Assembly (NCBI GenBank): GCA_002261195.1
Contig: MVBO01000042.1
Coordinates: 39,573-103,572 of the forward strand
DNA: 64,000 nucleotides
Direction: 5' to 3'
Origin: Bifiguratus adelaidae
Taxonomy: Eukaryota; Mucoromycota; Endogonomycetes; Endogonales
Positions 22,072-33,884 of the stretch are shown one piece after another; the first letter of the stretch is position 1; the number at the start of each line of letters is the position of its first letter. Below the pieces are notes generated by a model, which saw only the letters and a program-made list of their open reading frames with translations, was not told the DNA's origin and searched no databases. Made by a program: the position numbers and the translations under genes.

Positions 22072-25000
22072 ATGAAGTCTGTTAACGTCGCCTTAGACCC
22101 TGATAAGGTTAAGCTGAACTTGTCGGAAAGCATGGATGCACAAGCCTCACCATTTGATGCCACCAAACCGTCCGAAACCACGCAAACGGATAATGAAACC
22201 ATGGCTTTTGAGCGCATACTGCCAGGTTCAGTTCATCCGTTGACGAGTGCGCAAGAGACTGGTTTAGGAGTTGCACAGACACCAGTATCGATGAGTCAAA
22301 GTAAGGAGAACGACAACGTACCGATTCCACCTCCAAACTCGGACGAAAACAATATGCGGATTGTAACCGAGTTGCCGACGGCTGGCCACAGCCTGTCGAG
22401 AGCTAGGGCCGTTCGCCGATCAACGTCGTCATCCGACGCTGATGGACGGTCGTTTGCAAGAAGGAGCCTGAGGAAGGTACGTCTGGCCGACAAAACCATG
22501 ATGCGGAATGTAATTATTTCCTTCTATCGCACAGAGCGTGTCCAGTCGATCACCTGTAACACCGGACGTCGAGTCGCCATCAACGCTTTCTGTGAATGTC
22601 GACTCGCCACCTATCCCACCACCTCACATCATAACGCTGCCAAGTACTCCACTTGTGGAAAACCTACAATCTAGTCCTCTCGCTAGTATTGAGGAAAGTG
22701 TCTTTGAATCGTCAATCCCCATCACATCTCATCAGGCTTCCGCGACACCAGTAGCATCGGCCACACAACCTGCATCTATACCCCTACACTTGTCTACACA
22801 TCCGTCCAACATCACCTTCGCGCCGTCTGTCCCGCATGTTGACGACCATCGTGCACCTCAGACGAAACCTGCAGGTCTCCAGTCGGGCTCTGTTCCTACG
22901 CCCTCACAGCAGGAGAACGCTTACATGCCAAGTCCAAACACAGTTGCGGAGGAGCGCGCAAAGACAGTTGTCGACACAGCATTTTCCAACCCAAATCATG
23001 TCACGGATACTCAAGCATTCACACCGACAGCGAAACGACCGCCCTCCATCGAGACTATATCACATCCTCGTGGTGTTCAAGATTGTACCGGCCAAATATC
23101 ACCATTATCCAGTGACGAAGAGGATCGCGTACCTGTCAATCGCCCCCATCAAGCCAAAGGATACCAACAATTACCCATTGGAACCATCACCCCGGCCACA
23201 GCAAGTCCACGTACACCAAAGTATGATCCTGATGTGGTTCCTTCCAATCTCATGTCCACACAATTTCCCGTCTCGCCCAAAACGGGGTCTGGAAGTGCGC
23301 CTTTGCATAAGCCTTCTGCAGCATCAACTCAATCATCTATCCAAAGCGATTCGTCGACTGCCTCTCGGCCTGGAATGGAAAGAGCCTCGAGTTCCGCCTC
23401 CGAAAGTCAAGGTGATGGGACCAAGAGAGGTGTTTGGTCCAATGACCTCGGTGACTTTGAACCCGCTTTTATGAGCGAACTAGCCCTTCGTCTGACTAAG
23501 CAACTTCAAGACCTCAGACATGTTAGAGAACTGTTCTGTGCAGTTGAATATCCGGAATCATTCACAGGACGGGAATGCATTGTAAGCTGCCTTTGTGCAC
23601 AAGCCTTCGTGGACTGATTTGTTTGCAGCAAACGCTTAGGGCGCTTCTACCGCGTAATTTACCGGAAGACTTGCCTCTCAAACTGGCTCGATCCATGATC
23701 CACGCTCATCCACCAGTTTTCTTCCCACTACCTTATTCCGAGTTATCAGTAAAGCGCCATACAGTTATCGATTCGCCGTCAGAATTGTACAGCTTGTTTG
23801 AGGATGCGTCAGAAGAATGTCTACCGCAAGGCGTCTTTGTACCGCTCCTCAACTGTTACAGTTCAAGCTGCCGCGCATCCAATGGTCCTTGTTATAGCCC
23901 TACGTGTCCTAATCGCGGAGAACCCTCGGGTGTCGATCTTCGTCGTCAGATGTCCGTTACTAGTCTTTCGTCTGTATCTAGCTCTCTTGACACGGTAGGT
24001 TCTAAAGTGCGCGAAGTGTGATGAGGCCAGATATTGATACGCGCATCATTGACCAGCAAAACCAAGCTCGAGCCTGGTCTGCGGCTGTCCCAAAGGAAAT
24101 TTTGGAAGCCACATCCAAAGACGAGATCAAGCGACAGGAAGCCATCTTCGAGCTCATTTATACTGAAGAGGATTATACCCGTGATCTCGAGCTACTGGAA
24201 GATCTTTTTGTTAAGCAGCTAACACAACAGCAGTGCATCCCGGAAGATCGTATTAAGACCTTCACTCACGACGTTTTCTACAATTACTTGGACATCAAAA
24301 ATTTACATCGCGACATGTGTACAGAATTCCGCAACCGACAATACGAAGGACTCTTTGTCGATCATATCGGTGACATCTTGGTCAGATTCGTTAATCAATT
24401 CTTATTGCCGTACAGCACCTACGGACCGCATTTCGTCTTCTCGCAATATACGGTGAATCTTGAGATGAAACGCAATCCATCTTTCCATGCATGGGTGAAG
24501 CGGCAAGAAAAGCAGGCGGAGACGAGGAGACTGCCCATGAGACATTTCTTGATTGCACCTATCACACGTCTACAACGGTATCCGCTCCTCATAGCTGCTA
24601 TCCTCAAAGTGACGCCGGAAAAGCATGTCGACAGGGCTGCTCTGGAGTCCGCCATTGTCACTCTGAAGAGCGTAGCTTCCAAGGTGGATGACCTCACCAA
24701 GTATTCACACCAAAAGTTGCGTCTATTTGAGATTCACGAAAGCTTGGTCTTCAAAGATTTAGAGGAACCGATTGATTTAGACCTTCTGAACGATCATCGT
24801 GCACTCATATATGAGGGTGAACTTCGCCGGCGAAGTAATAAGGGCGTTGAGACACTTGACCTCAAGGTATTCATTTTCGACAATTTTTTCGTCATGACGA
24901 AAATGGGAAAGGCGGCCGCCTTACAAGTCGGTTCAACCATTGAAGACGTCGTCTATCGTGTGTCAAAACGACCGATACGTATGGAAATGCTACTACTTCA

Positions 25001-26488
25001 TATTCCTGGCGAGGAAGTCTCCACAAGAGCAATGACGGTCGCCAGTCATCGAACGGGTACAAACCTCAGTACGGCGTCCTCCATGATCTCTACCGCAACA
25101 CAGGCCGCCACCAATGCTGCTCTCATCGGGTCAGCACTCACATCCAGCTCCAGTAACTCGCCGGCACCCATCCAGGTATCTCATATAGGTAGAAAAGGCG
25201 GTGTTTATACCCTTCTTGCGCCTACAATCGTCGAGCGAGCAGTTTGGAAGGGCAAGGTCATTGAAGCACAAGCTATGCGTGCATTGGAAATGAAGAAGAG
25301 CGAAGTATTTGAACTCAGTACAGTCGATGCTACGCATTTTGGAATTGGCCCTGCAGGAATCACTTGGTTGGTGCCATTTGGTATGTTTTCACATTGTAAT
25401 CAAGAGACATCTTGAACGCTTAGACGCGCATATTGCACTGTAGGCGCATCTGACGGACGTCGTTTGCTCGCGGCGGCAACCAATACGGGGGTGTGGGTGG
25501 GAAGCGAAACGCCAGGTTCAGTGTGGAAATTAGAGCTTTCTCTTCTACATGTCACTCAGCTCGCTGTTATGGAAGAGCAGCATCTGTTTTTGGTCTTGGC
25601 TGACAAGGTCCTGTGGGCTTACTCCCTGGAATGCCTCTACAATTCGACGATGATGAGGAGTGGCCAAAAGATTGCTACTCACGTCAATTACTTTACCGCC
25701 GGTGTCTGCAGCGGGAGGACATTGCTTGTCACCATGCGCAGAAAAGGTGCTGATAGTTTTTTCCGCGCTTTGGAGCCGATTTCGACTGAAGGAAAGGCTG
25801 CAAAGACACACGGACGACCATCCATTATTCCCATCAAACCTTTGCCGAAATGGAGCAAGTCCCAAGAACTCTTCCGCGTGTACAAGGAATTTTATGTCGG
25901 TGCCGAGTCCATGTCCGTTCAATTCCTCAAAACGAAATTAATTGTGGTTTGCGCAAAGGGATTTGAGATTGTTGACATGGAGAATCTCAATATGAACCGC
26001 GGTTTACCCGATCTTCGCGACCCACAATATAGCTTCTTAGCACGACGTAGTGAGACATTACGGCCGTTGGCGATGTTTAGGGTCAATGACCGACACTTGC
26101 TCTGCTACAACGAATTTGCCTTCTTTATGGACAACCATGGCAACCTGATTTACGACACGCCGGGAAGAATTGTATGGGAGGGGTCTCCTGATAGCATTGC
26201 ATTCTGCTATCCATATGTTATGGCTCTGGAGCCACAACTCATCGAAATTCGACATGTTGAAACAGTAAGTCTTGATAGCAACTCACGCAATGGTCACACA
26301 ATTTGCATTAGGGAAATCTTGTTCAAATCATTCAAGGCAAAGACATTCACCTCCTTCACACTAATGTCAATTTATCCGTCAGGACCTCTCTGAGAGATGT
26401 CCAAGTTTATGGTCGCATGCTGCACGAGTACAGAGATGCTCAACAGATCTTTCGCTTGACACCTAATGATAGTATACGTAGACTTTAA
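22072..26488 (+). CDS. Rho1 GEF, DEP-DH-PH-CNH (Rom2-like), paralogue 2
   Basis: Tandem copy of the preceding gene. Six exons: 22072-22476, 22535-23581, 23629-23994, 24057-25380, 25444-26264 and 26312-26488, giving 1,379 residues. The frame also opens upstream from a GTG at 22048; I chose the first ATG. A Ser/Pro-rich N terminus of about 440 residues leads into DEP (about 440-560, FMSELALRLTKQLQDLRHVR; LLPRNLPEDLPLKLARSMIH). DH is at about 630-830 (RQEAIFELIYTEEDYTRDLE; LQRYPLLIAAILKV), PH at about 850-1035 (GELRRRSNKG, LKVFIFDNFFVMTK) and CNH at about 1045-1370 (NTGVWVGSE, VQFLKTKLIVVCAKGFEIVD, WEGSPDSIAFCYPYVMALEP). The whole DH-PH block lies in one 1,324-base exon, unlike paralogue 1, where it is split by several introns. 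Four intron positions are shared, which supports tandem duplication. Confidence 0.93.
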
Positions 26489-26605
26489 TTGTGTATTTTT
26501 TGCCGATCACCTTCTGCACAAAGCCGAACGAACGGAAATCTATAAAAGGCAACTCAACCCCTATTTGGGAAGCACGCTTCTCTCACTTGCTCTCGAAGGT
26601 CACTT

Positions 26606-29246
26606 ATGCGTCGGGCGAGTTCCATCTGTCTCTTTGTTGGTGTTTCTTTTCTCTTATTTGCTCTCTCTTGCGCCGGCTTGAATATGTCTGCTGAGCAAGA
26701 GATTTCTGGCGGGTTTTCCCCTCGGGATCTCGTTTCTCTTGGACGACCCGGTCTGGTTGTGACTAGTCCCAACGGAAAGTATGCCGCCTTCACTATGTCA
26801 ACGTACAATGAGGAGGAAAATAAGGTAAGCTGATAGGGTAAATATCGGCGTGTCTGCTCACTGGGTAAACGTAGTCGTCTCGCAACTTGTACTTGGTTGA
26901 CTTGCAAACCTCCGAGATCAAGGCGCTTACCGAGGCATCCTTCGAAATCAAGCAAGACTCGCCTCTCTTTCTCTCAGACTCTGCAATTGCTTACTTCCAA
27001 AATATCCCTGCCAAAGAAGGCGAGGAGGCTGGTCCGTCTCAGGTGTTTGTCAAGGACTTGAGGTCGACAAAAGACGCATACCCAATCACTCAGGTCCCTG
27101 TAGAGATTGGGAACTTGAAATACAATGCCAAGGCCAAACTTCTTGCATTCTCAGCTGCTGTTTATGAAGACGGTACGCTGGAGGGAGCGAAGGAAAGGGA
27201 TGCCGAGGAAAAGAAGCGCAAGGACAGCGCCCTTGTTTACGATGAATTGTTGTTTAGGTAAGTGTAGTTGTTTCAGGCTCCTTGGTCAATCTCTAACGAA
27301 TTTTGCCGGTAGACATTGGGACACATTTACTTTGCAAAAGAAGCAAAACATCTTTGTTATCTCTCTTCAGGAAGGAAGCGACGGCACATGGTCTACGGCG
27401 GGCAAGGAAGTTAACATTATGGCAAACCTTGATCTGGAGTCACCTGTTTTGCCATTCGGCGATAGTGAAGATTTTGATATCGCACCTGATGGTTCCGAAA
27501 TTGCATTTGTGTCGAAGGCACCCGGTAATGACAAGGGATGGTCTACTGCTCAGCATATCTACCTTGCGAAAATCAAGAAGTCGGATGGTGTTATTGAAGT
27601 CGAGTCCACGAAGCCCAACGCGATCAATGATGACATCAAGGCTGCTTCCTCGCATCCCACATACTCCCAAGATGGTACAAAGATTGCTTATTTGCAAATG
27701 TATGTCCCGCAATACGAAGCAGACAGAAATCGCGTCATCCTGTATGACCGCTCAACAGGCGAGCGACAAGTGCTTACGGACAGCTGGGATCGCTCTCCTA
27801 GCAGTATTGCCTTCGCTGAGGATGATTCGTCGATCTTTGTGGTCGCAGAGGATTATGGCCGAAGCAAGATCTTCCAAATCACATTGTCGAATGGTAATGT
27901 CGTACCGCTTACTGAGCATCATACTGCGAGCTCCGTCAACGTTGTTCCTGGACAAACCTTGGTATTCAACATGAACTCGATGACCTCCCCTAGCGACGTC
28001 TTCGCCTTGGATCTCTCCAAGACCAACGTCGCACCGCGAAGAATTACTGACTTGCACAAGGACCTCAAAGCAGATCTTCACTTGCCGGAGCCGGAGGAGT
28101 TCTCTTTCCAAGGAGCCAAAACAACTGTGCATGGATGGATCATCAAGCCCTATCACTACGAGGAGGGCAGCACAAAGAAATATCCTCTCGCTTTCCTTAT
28201 TCACGGCGGACCTCAAGGTAACTGGGGCGATTCATGGTCTACCCGCTGGAACCCCTCAGTCTTTGCCGGTGCTGGTTTCGCCGTCGTCGCGATAAATCCC
28301 ACCGGATCCACAGGTTACGGACAAGCTTTTACCGACGCTATTCGAAAGAATTGGGGTGGTGCTCCATATCAGGACCTGATGAAGGGTTTGGATCATGTCT
28401 TGGAAACTTATGATTTCATCGACAAGGAGCGTGTTGCTGGTCTTGGTGCTAGTTATGGTGGCTACATGATCAACTGGATGAACGGGTACGTGTTGCGCTC
28501 GGATATCATCTCAAAGCCCCAAGCTAACGCCCTGTCAGACAAGCTGGTGGTCGTCGATTCCGTTGTTTCGTCAATCACGATGGTGTTTTCAATACTCAAA
28601 ATACCTTCTGGGCAACTGAGGAATTATACTTCCCTGAACACGAAGTAAGCACTCGTCGCCTGGAAAAGGCTGCAATTCATGTTCGCATACTGATGAGGTT
28701 TTAGTTTGGCGGAACACCATTTAACCCTGTCGCACGTTTCATCTACGAACACTGGTCCCCATCCAATTACGTTCGCCGATGGAAGACACCCACATTGGTG
28801 GTTCATGGCGGTACGTGTCTCTACGGAGCATCATGCTTTGATACTTACCTACGTCATAATTAGGCAAAGACTACCGGCTTGTGGATAGCGAAGGCTTCTC
28901 TACCTTTACCGCCCTCCGACGACAAGGTGTGCCTGCACGACTTGTCTACTTTCGTACGTGAAAGCGCAACAGATAGCTATTGCCGTCTCTAACCACTCTT
29001 TAATCCATAGCTGACGAGAATCACTGGGTTATACAGCCTGCCAATTCCTTGAAGTGGCATAAGGAAGTTTTGGAATGGATTACATACTGGACCAGCGAGG
29101 ATGCTCCGAAGGCCGCTCAGGATTCCGAGTCTGACTCAGAGGAGAACATCTCCGAGGGCTGGGAAAAGGTGCCTGGACTTGACTCTGATGTATTCAAGGA
29201 TTTTACCACAGATGTCAAGCGCTTGATCATGCAGGGACCTATGTAA
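26606..29246 (+). CDS. Secreted prolyl-oligopeptidase-family (S9) dipeptidyl peptidase, DPP V-like
   Basis: Exons 26606-26824, 26875-27257, 27313-28485, 28539-28644, 28705-28810, 28864-28953 and 29011-29246 give 770 residues. The first 25 residues (MRRASSICLFVGVSFLLFAL) form a signal peptide, so the enzyme is probably exported to cleave N-terminal dipeptides. Beta-propeller repeats fill about residues 45-440. The alpha/beta-hydrolase domain shows an oxyanion region LAFLIHGGPQGNWGDSW, the nucleophile elbow GLGASYGGYM (Ser near 580), VVHGGKDYRLVD (Asp near 665) and FPDENHWV (His near 697). Length and order match fungal DPP V/S9C enzymes (about 720 residues). The C-terminal tail is acidic. All splice phases are consistent, and the exon after 28538 restores CFVNHDGVFNTQNTFWATEE, typical of the family. 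Confidence 0.93.
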
Positions 29247-29415
29247 ATTGTCAGTAATTTGAAATCAAGTTTTACGTGTGGCGAACCATGAACATACCTT
29301 TGCCTATTTAGGAAAGAGTGACGAAAGCAAAATTTCGGTGGCAGTGTGCCACATAAAGTACGTCGTTGCATCACCTTGTGTTCCTTCTCTCTCTCTGTGT
29401 GTCGGATCGGTCAAG

Positions 29416-30464
29416 ATGGTAAGTGTTGAAGCAACAGATGGCGGATGTAGGGAGGATAGACATGGGGTTTGAGTCGGCAAGAGGGTGGATGGCGTGGCAT
29501 ACAGGATGGATGCATGATCTTTTAGCATGGATCACTGTACGGTGCATCCATCCAAGAGGAAGTCATCCATCCGATCTGTAGTTGCATCCAACGACCTCGA
29601 AAGCCCTTGCGATGCGATGCCGGATGTCGGTCTCCACAGAATTGAATTTTTGTGCATCGGCAACGAGTGATTACCTGAAACTTCGAGATCTCGGTGTGAG
29701 CAAGTGCGCTGACATGATCCTTTTTGCCGATCTAGTCTCTCGTTGTCCCCGACAAGAACCAATTCCAGCACATTTTGCGTCTCCTCAACACCAACGTTGA
29801 TGGTAAGGTCAAGATTATGTTCGCCTTGACCGCCATCAAGGGTGTGGGTCGTCGTTACGCCAACTTGGCTTGCAAGAAGGCTGATGTCGACCTCAACAAG
29901 CGGTAAGTCTCAGTGTACGCCAACGCAGACGAGAACGATATACTCATTCGGTATGATAATAGCGCTGGTGAACTCAGCAACGAAGAACTCGAACGCATTG
30001 TCACCATCCTCCAAAACCCCACTCAATACAAGATCCCTATCTGGTTCCTTAATAGACAAAAGGATATCGTTGACGGCAAGTACTCTCAAGTCCTTGCTAA
30101 CGGTCTTGACAACAAGATGCGTGAGGATTTGGAACGCTTGAAGAAGATCCGTAACCACCGTGGTCTCCGTCACTACTGGGGTCTTCGTGTCCGTGGTCAA
30201 CACACCAAGACTACTGGTCGTCGCGGTAGAACTGTTGGTGTGTCTAAGAAGAAGAGTAAGTGTCGCTTGGGATGGAATTGGGACGCCTACAGGCAACAGA
30301 ACAAGCGTGATTGTTTGCATGATGATTCAAACAAATTTCCTTATCTACATTGACCGACACGGACGTGTGGACAATGATCAATCTGATCCCACGATTGGAA
30401 TGTTGCCGTGGTATCTTGTGGATGTTTGGACATTAGCTAACCTTTATCCTGCTTTACAGACTAA
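29416..30464 (+). CDS. RPS18: 40S ribosomal protein S18 (uS13)
   Basis: Component of the head of the small ribosomal subunit that contacts the P-site tRNA and the 5S/L5-L11 region. The first exon is just the ATG (29416-29418), followed by a 317-base intron. Exon 2 is 29736-29902 ([34 protein letters not shown]) and exon 3 is 29963-30255 ([60 protein letters not shown]). The body ends VSKKK plus one base before a strong GTAAGT donor, so the stop must lie in a final tiny exon. I place it at 30460-30464, giving one extra Asn, but this last junction is uncertain. The 204-base last intron contains a possible box C/D RNA. Near-universal conservation makes the identity certain. Confidence 0.95.
30319..30386 (+). 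ncRNA. Possible intronic box C/D snoRNA in RPS18 intron 3
   Basis: Inside the last RPS18 intron an exact C-box consensus ATGATGA (30319-30325) and a D-box CTGA (30383-30386) are 57 bases apart, the usual spacing. A C'-like ATGATCA lies at 30374-30380, very close to the D box. Ribosomal-protein introns commonly host such RNAs. Against it, I see no convincing terminal stem and could not assign an rRNA target. Speculative. Confidence 0.2.
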
Positions 30465-30903
30465 AGTACTGCCAATATTACGCCTTCTTCGGGATTTTGC
30501 ATCGAATCTCGGCCGCATTGTACTTTTCATTTGAGATGCAATAAAACGAGTCAAGGATCAACACAGATGAGCCTGGTAAATTTGACTACTAACCGTACAT
30601 TTCTATTCCAGATCAACCGAGCAATCACACTTGCAAAGGGCGCGAGTTACATGATGAAAAACATTTTGCTATTAAACCCAGCTCATTTCGATGCTGGCCT
30701 AGCCAGTGAATGAGATGCAAATGTATTCTGATCATCTACGCCCATGCAAATGTGAGTATCTCTCTGAGCCCAATGTTTTGTCCAAATAAAATCCTCTATT
30801 GAACCCTAACCCTTACTTCATATCACAAATAACGCCAAGCCACAATTTGCTACCTTCTCTTTCGCTTTTACACCTTTTGTTTGGTAGCTTTTTGCACACA
30901 GAC
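30465..30903. other. RPL19 promoter region
   Basis: 439 bases between RPS18 and RPL19. They contain the telobox at 30802-30812. No additional gene is visible; the ORF at 30531-30713 has no family resemblance. Confidence 0.5.
30802..30812 (+). promoter_or_regulatory. Telobox (AACCCTAACCC) in RPL19 promoter
   Basis: Eleven bases of telomere-like repeat 92 bases upstream of the RPL19 initiator. In many fungi ribosomal-protein promoters carry AACCCTA sites bound by Tbf1 (or Rap1-type) Myb factors, so a regulatory role is likely by family knowledge. No equivalent was seen upstream of RPS18. Confidence 0.5.
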
Positions 30904-31894
30904 ATGTAAGTATCCCAGGGCTATGGTTGTTTTGGGATCGCCTGGTGTATAGGTATTGTACAAGGAATGAGTTGGAGCTCATTGCAGGTGCTTTGATCGA
31001 CGATCGCTCAATGAAGATTTGGGTGGCTGATGAGCTGGAAGCGATGACCTACAACCGATGGATGTATACTTTACGGATTCATCAGGCGACTGCTTAAGAG
31101 GGTGGGGTGGGGGTTGGTCATGATGTGATTTAGTAACCGGTGGACTTCTGGGTATACCTTACTAATCGGAATCTGTGTCAATAGGGTTAACTTGAGAAGC
31201 CAGAAGCGCTTGGCCGCTAGCGTCCTCGGATGCGGCAAAAGAAAGATCTGGTTGGATCCCAATGAGGCCAGCGAGATCTCTAACGCCAACTCTCGTAAGT
31301 AGAACAATACAAGACTTTTGAAGCGCACGTCTCACTGTTTCCTCGCCAGGCCAAAACATCCGCAAGCTTGTCAAGGATGGACTCATCATCCGCAAGCCTC
31401 AAATCTCCCAGTCTCGCTTCCGTGTCCGTGAGCGTGCCGCTGCTAAGCGTGTTGGTCGACACACTGGCTTCGGTAAGCGTAAGGGTACTGCTGATGCCCG
31501 TATGCCTCAACAAGTCCTCTGGATGCGCCGCATGCGTGTCTTGAGAAGACTCTTGAAGAAGTACAGAGAGTCTGGCAAGATTGACAAGCACTTGTGAGTC
31601 CCTTATTTGTTCTTTAAGCGCTCCTTGCTAACGTAGATGCATAGGTACCACCAACTTTACCTCAAGTCCAAGGGTAACGTTTTCAAGAACAAGCGTGTCC
31701 TTATGGAATACATCCATAGAGCTAAGGCCGAGAAGCAACGTACCAAGACTATTGCTGATCAAGCCGAGGCTCACCGTGTCAAGGCTCGTGCTGCTCGTGA
31801 CCGTCGCGCCGCTCGTATGGCTGAGAAGAAGGCTCACTTGTTCGGTGAGGAGGAGACCAAGGAGACCGCTGAGGAAAAGGCTGCCCAGAAATAA
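30904..31894 (+). CDS. RPL19: 60S ribosomal protein L19 (eL19)
   Basis: Large-subunit protein that forms an intersubunit bridge (eB12) through its long C-terminal helix. Exons 30904-30905, 31185-31294, 31350-31593 and 31645-31894 give 201 residues. The first exon appears to be only the bases AT, with the G of the start codon supplied after a 279-base intron (AT|GTAAGT ... ATAG|GGTTAAC). No other in-frame start gives the N terminus [20 protein letters not shown] followed by IWLDPNE. Further family signatures are [33 protein letters not shown], and the basic C-terminal helix ending [14 protein letters not shown]. As I recall, S. cerevisiae RPL19 genes also split the initiator codon. The promoter carries a telobox. 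Confidence 0.95.
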
Positions 31895-32057
31895 ATGAAG
31901 GCTTTGTTTTAGTATCTTTTGTCTACAAAATACAAGCTTGCTTCAATCCCATAGAGTGCCTCTGAGTTTGCCCATTCAAGTGGTGTGCCATGCTATGATT
32001 TGAGTGGAATGAGATACAATAGACAACACAAAAATGATGACTTTCTGCGACAGAATG

Positions 32058-33759
32058 CTATGAGGCAGTTTGCGGCATGGTTGAAGGCGGAGGTGTATGT
32101 GTAGATTGGGAAGGTTGAGCTGGAATCAATGGTGGCATGCTAAGTTGATTTGCAGCCTCCCGGGTAATCCGTGCGTACACTGTTGGATTGTAGGGATACG
32201 TGATGCCATCGCCAGGAATATTATTGATGGGTACTGGGCCAGTGTCAGCAAAACATAAGATGGACGTTGACACTTACGAAACCATGCCCACCAATCGTAA
32301 CCCATCATAGAACACCAGTTATCTCGCCATCCCAGATTCCACGTACGTTCCTTCGGCCATCCCACCACGATGGCATACGCCATGCCTGACAAAATGCCAG
32401 ATGGTTGATGAGGATTCACAGCATTGCTCAAGGCTACCTTTGCCGGTCGTGTATCTATCCGATAAAAGAGTTGCCGATCGCCGATCGCCTCAATGGTGGT
32501 TTTATTCGTAAAGATGTAGTAGGTGTGAATCCCGATAAAGCATGCGAGGAGTAACGTAAACAAGGCAGCGCTGCGGATAAAATATGGTGTGAGCAGGCGT
32601 TGCGGAGCTCGTTGAATTGAAAACCACTTACAGTGCGATGAGGGGAACCCATTGATAGTCTATGAGTAAAGGCTACTAACCAGTGAGACAATTGTTCTCT
32701 ACGAAAAGGAACAGCAAGTGCACTCACTTGATACCGAAGGATCGGAACTACCGAGGCCAGCGTGGCTATGAGGATAAAGACGGCGTGAATAACGGTGGAG
32801 AAGATGAACAGGTAGAAGAACTTGTAATTGTGATGGCCAACACACCCACTGATCCATGGACAATGACTACAGGAAGGGATTACCCTGGTCAGAAAGGTTC
32901 ACATATCGTCGTTCCAACTCACTGATCCATCTTGAGGACGCATCGACCACATTCACGACAGTGATGGCATCGATCGGGTTTAATGACCTCACAGGTGGGG
33001 CAATATCTCGGGTGGCCGTTGGGTTGACACATGAGAACAAACGGATCGTCTAGACTGTTGGATGGTGTATTCTCAATTGACGATGTCGGTGTGACTGTAC
33101 GGTCGCTGATATCGGAGGTGTTGAGTGGTAATTGTTGTGCGTCGATTCGCGATTTCTCTTGCGATTTCTGGATGCGGGGCTTCTTTATATCTCCATATGT
33201 GCCGGGAGAGTAGCCAGTGGGTATGACATGATGAGCGCCTGCTTCTAAACGGGAAGGAGGGGGTAGCGTGGAATGGATATCACGCTCCGTAGGATTTGTG
33301 TGATGAGGCCGATGAAAAAGACCAGGTTCCGGCTACAAACAACAATGAGTTTCATGCTCCTCGACTTTGACCACAGATGACTCATACTTGTAGTGGTGAA
33401 CCCGGCTTAGTGCTGACTACTTTGACATAGCACCATAGCACGTAAAGGAGCGTTATAGAGCTGATAACCATATACGCAACTAGCAAGAAGAGCTAATGAG
33501 ACTCTCGGCATTCTGCATCGCATCGTACTCTCCTCCTACCTGCTTGACCAAATAGATTCAAGCGTTGCCATAGCAAGTTCACTGTAGACTGGTCAGCAAA
33601 AGCGTGCTACTCTCTATCCCTATCCTTACCGCAAACTCTAGCAACGAACACATAATAGGTATATCCGAGTAATCCACAAACGAGTAATGGCATAAAGATG
33701 GCGACAATCTTGGGGCCCAAGGCCCCAGGACCAATCGGTCCTTCGGGTTCGCTCGCCAT
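32058..33759 (-). CDS. DHHC protein S-acyltransferase (palmitoyltransferase)
   Basis: Eight exons: 33759-33630, 33581-33529, 33492-33388, 33332-32923, 32866-32728, 32672-32632, 32570-32278 and 32233-32058, giving 448 residues. Integral membrane enzyme that transfers palmitate from acyl-CoA to cysteines. TM1 is at about residues 15-40, TM2 at about 62-88 ([20 protein letters not shown]), and a long cytosolic loop follows. The zinc-binding cysteine-rich domain is [18 protein letters not shown], then [20 protein letters not shown]; the catalytic Asp-His-His-Cys is split by intron 4. TM3 and TM4 follow (about 250-315), then the conserved TNKTTIEAI (TTxE) and a Pro/Ser-rich tail. The plan resembles Pfa3/Pfa5-type or ZDHHC2/15 enzymes; substrate unknown. 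The second exon uses a GTACGA donor, the only choice keeping the frame. Confidence 0.92.
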
Positions 33760-33884
33760 TGGTGCTCAAGAGTCAAGTCGGAAACAAACAAGTCAAATAG
33801 ACAATTTCCATAAATGGCCAATTCATGACGTTCGCTTGGACATTGGAAGAGAGCAATATCTCTTTGAGAGCCTGGAACCTACAA

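Noticed and set aside
27303-27974. 223-codon ORF inside the S9 peptidase gene
   Set aside because: Shifted-frame shadow of a strongly conserved coding exon; composition is Arg/Ser/Leu-rich and has no family resemblance.
29640-29735. Box C/D-like motifs in RPS18 intron 1
   Set aside because: The best C box has a mismatch and the D box overlaps the splice region; weaker than the candidate in intron 3.
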